The position numbers were made by a program, and so were the translations under genes. DNA of 41,989 bases from contig JAPPIB010000012.1 of assembly GCA_028820695.1 (NCBI GenBank), forward strand, positions 1-41,989. The letters are read 5' to 3'. The notes below the pieces were generated by a model, which saw nothing but the letters and a program-made list of their open reading frames with translations, was not told where the DNA came from and did not search any database. This stretch comes from Acidiferrobacterales bacterium. GTDB taxonomy: Bacteria; Pseudomonadota; Gammaproteobacteria; Arenicellales; JAJDZL01. Shown here piece by piece: positions 41,711 to 41,989 of the stretch; the first letter of the stretch is position 1; each line of letters begins with the position of its first letter.

Positions 41711-41989
41711 AGCCTATTTCTGCATGCATATGGACTGGCAAATGCTACCGTTATTTTCCCGGAGTTGTTTGGCGAAAAGCCAAAAACAAATTTGAGGTTA
41801 GAAGTAGTAAAGTTTGTTGACATTACTGTTCGTGAGCTATTGTCATCAGGGGCGACTGGTAGATGCCCAGAAATCGCAGAAATAATGATGAATCACGGCC
41901 ATGAATTTGTTGTTGATTCAAAAAACATGGCAGGTGTCACTTCCGACGACAAACTTTACAAAAGTTCCGATGAATACTTTACAAAAGTT
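41711..41989 (+). pseudogene. in-frame continuation beyond the stop, cut by the window edge
   Basis: Ninety-three codons in the same frame as the small membrane protein, with no stop up to the end. The sequence looks coding: LFLHAYGLANATVIFPEL, VVKFVDITVRELLSSG, EIAEIMMNHGHEF. No good start with a Shine-Dalgarno is seen near its left end. Together 41534-41989 would encode a membrane-anchored helical protein broken by TAA. It could instead be a separate gene starting at an internal ATG. Confidence 0.45.

Noticed and set aside
1..41989. CRISPR arrays, complete insertion sequences, prophage genes or rRNA
   Set aside because: No spaced direct repeats, transposase motifs, phage structural genes or rRNA sequence were seen on either strand.

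Overview
The window looks like a chromosomal segment of a Gram-negative proteobacterium, most likely a gammaproteobacterium. The signs are MsbA, Lgt, a YadG/YadH-type ABC pair, an ErpA-type Fe-S carrier, NADP-type isocitrate dehydrogenase and a rplM-rpsI pair followed by tRNA-Gln(CUG). Base composition is moderate and even up to about 40.3 kb; the last ~1.3 kb is clearly richer in A+T. I cannot name the genus from sequence alone.

Region 1 (about 0.1-9.6 kb, all + strand) is a respiratory cluster. It runs from an amicyanin-like cupredoxin and a Tat-exported metallophosphoesterase through a SoxA/TsdA-like monoheme cytochrome, a diheme cytochrome and a membrane monoheme cytochrome. Next come a half-size CcoN-like subunit, a full CcoN, a CcoO, a heme-free CcoP N-terminal-like protein, small membrane proteins, two paralogous anchored monoheme cytochromes, a CcoS-like peptide (53 aa) and a thioredoxin-fold lipoprotein. 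Seven CxxCH heme sites are present in all. I read this as a terminal oxidase of cbb3 type whose CcoP has been broken into separate genes, together with its own electron-supply proteins.

Region 2 (10.0-15.5 kb, all - strand) is a tightly packed seven-gene operon: NorQ-like AAA+ ATPase, NorD-like VWA protein, a cyanophycinase-like exported protein lacking the nucleophilic serine, cobalt-type nitrile hydratase alpha, a beta subunit split into two genes, and a nitrile hydratase activator. A second cupredoxin (15.6-16.3 kb), related to the first gene of the window, sits divergently upstream. Together regions 1 and 2 are the most unusual part of the window.

Region 3 (16.4-40.3 kb) is mainly housekeeping and accessory metabolism: TauE/SafE exporter and ErpA; an orphan ribbon-helix-helix-like small protein; an ABC-2 exporter; tRNA-Gln, rpsI, rplM; msbA; a TVP38-flavoprotein disulfide reductase fusion; histidine phosphatase; coiled-coil OmpA-like protein coupled to a DNA glycosylase; icd; gamma-glutamyltransferase-like protein plus MFS transporter; DUF255/YyaL protein; lgt and ybaK; a degenerate-site crotonase; R. 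etli-type asparaginase; guanidinobutyrase/agmatinase-type ureohydrolase; L-threonine aldolase. Several of these (nitrile hydratase, asparaginase, ureohydrolase, aldolase, gamma-glutamyltransferase) release or handle organic nitrogen.

Region 4 (40.3-42.0 kb) begins with a gene-poor 600-bp stretch with an 11-G tract, then carries A+T-rich unknown genes, one of them apparently interrupted by a stop codon. This looks like the edge of an acquired or decaying segment.
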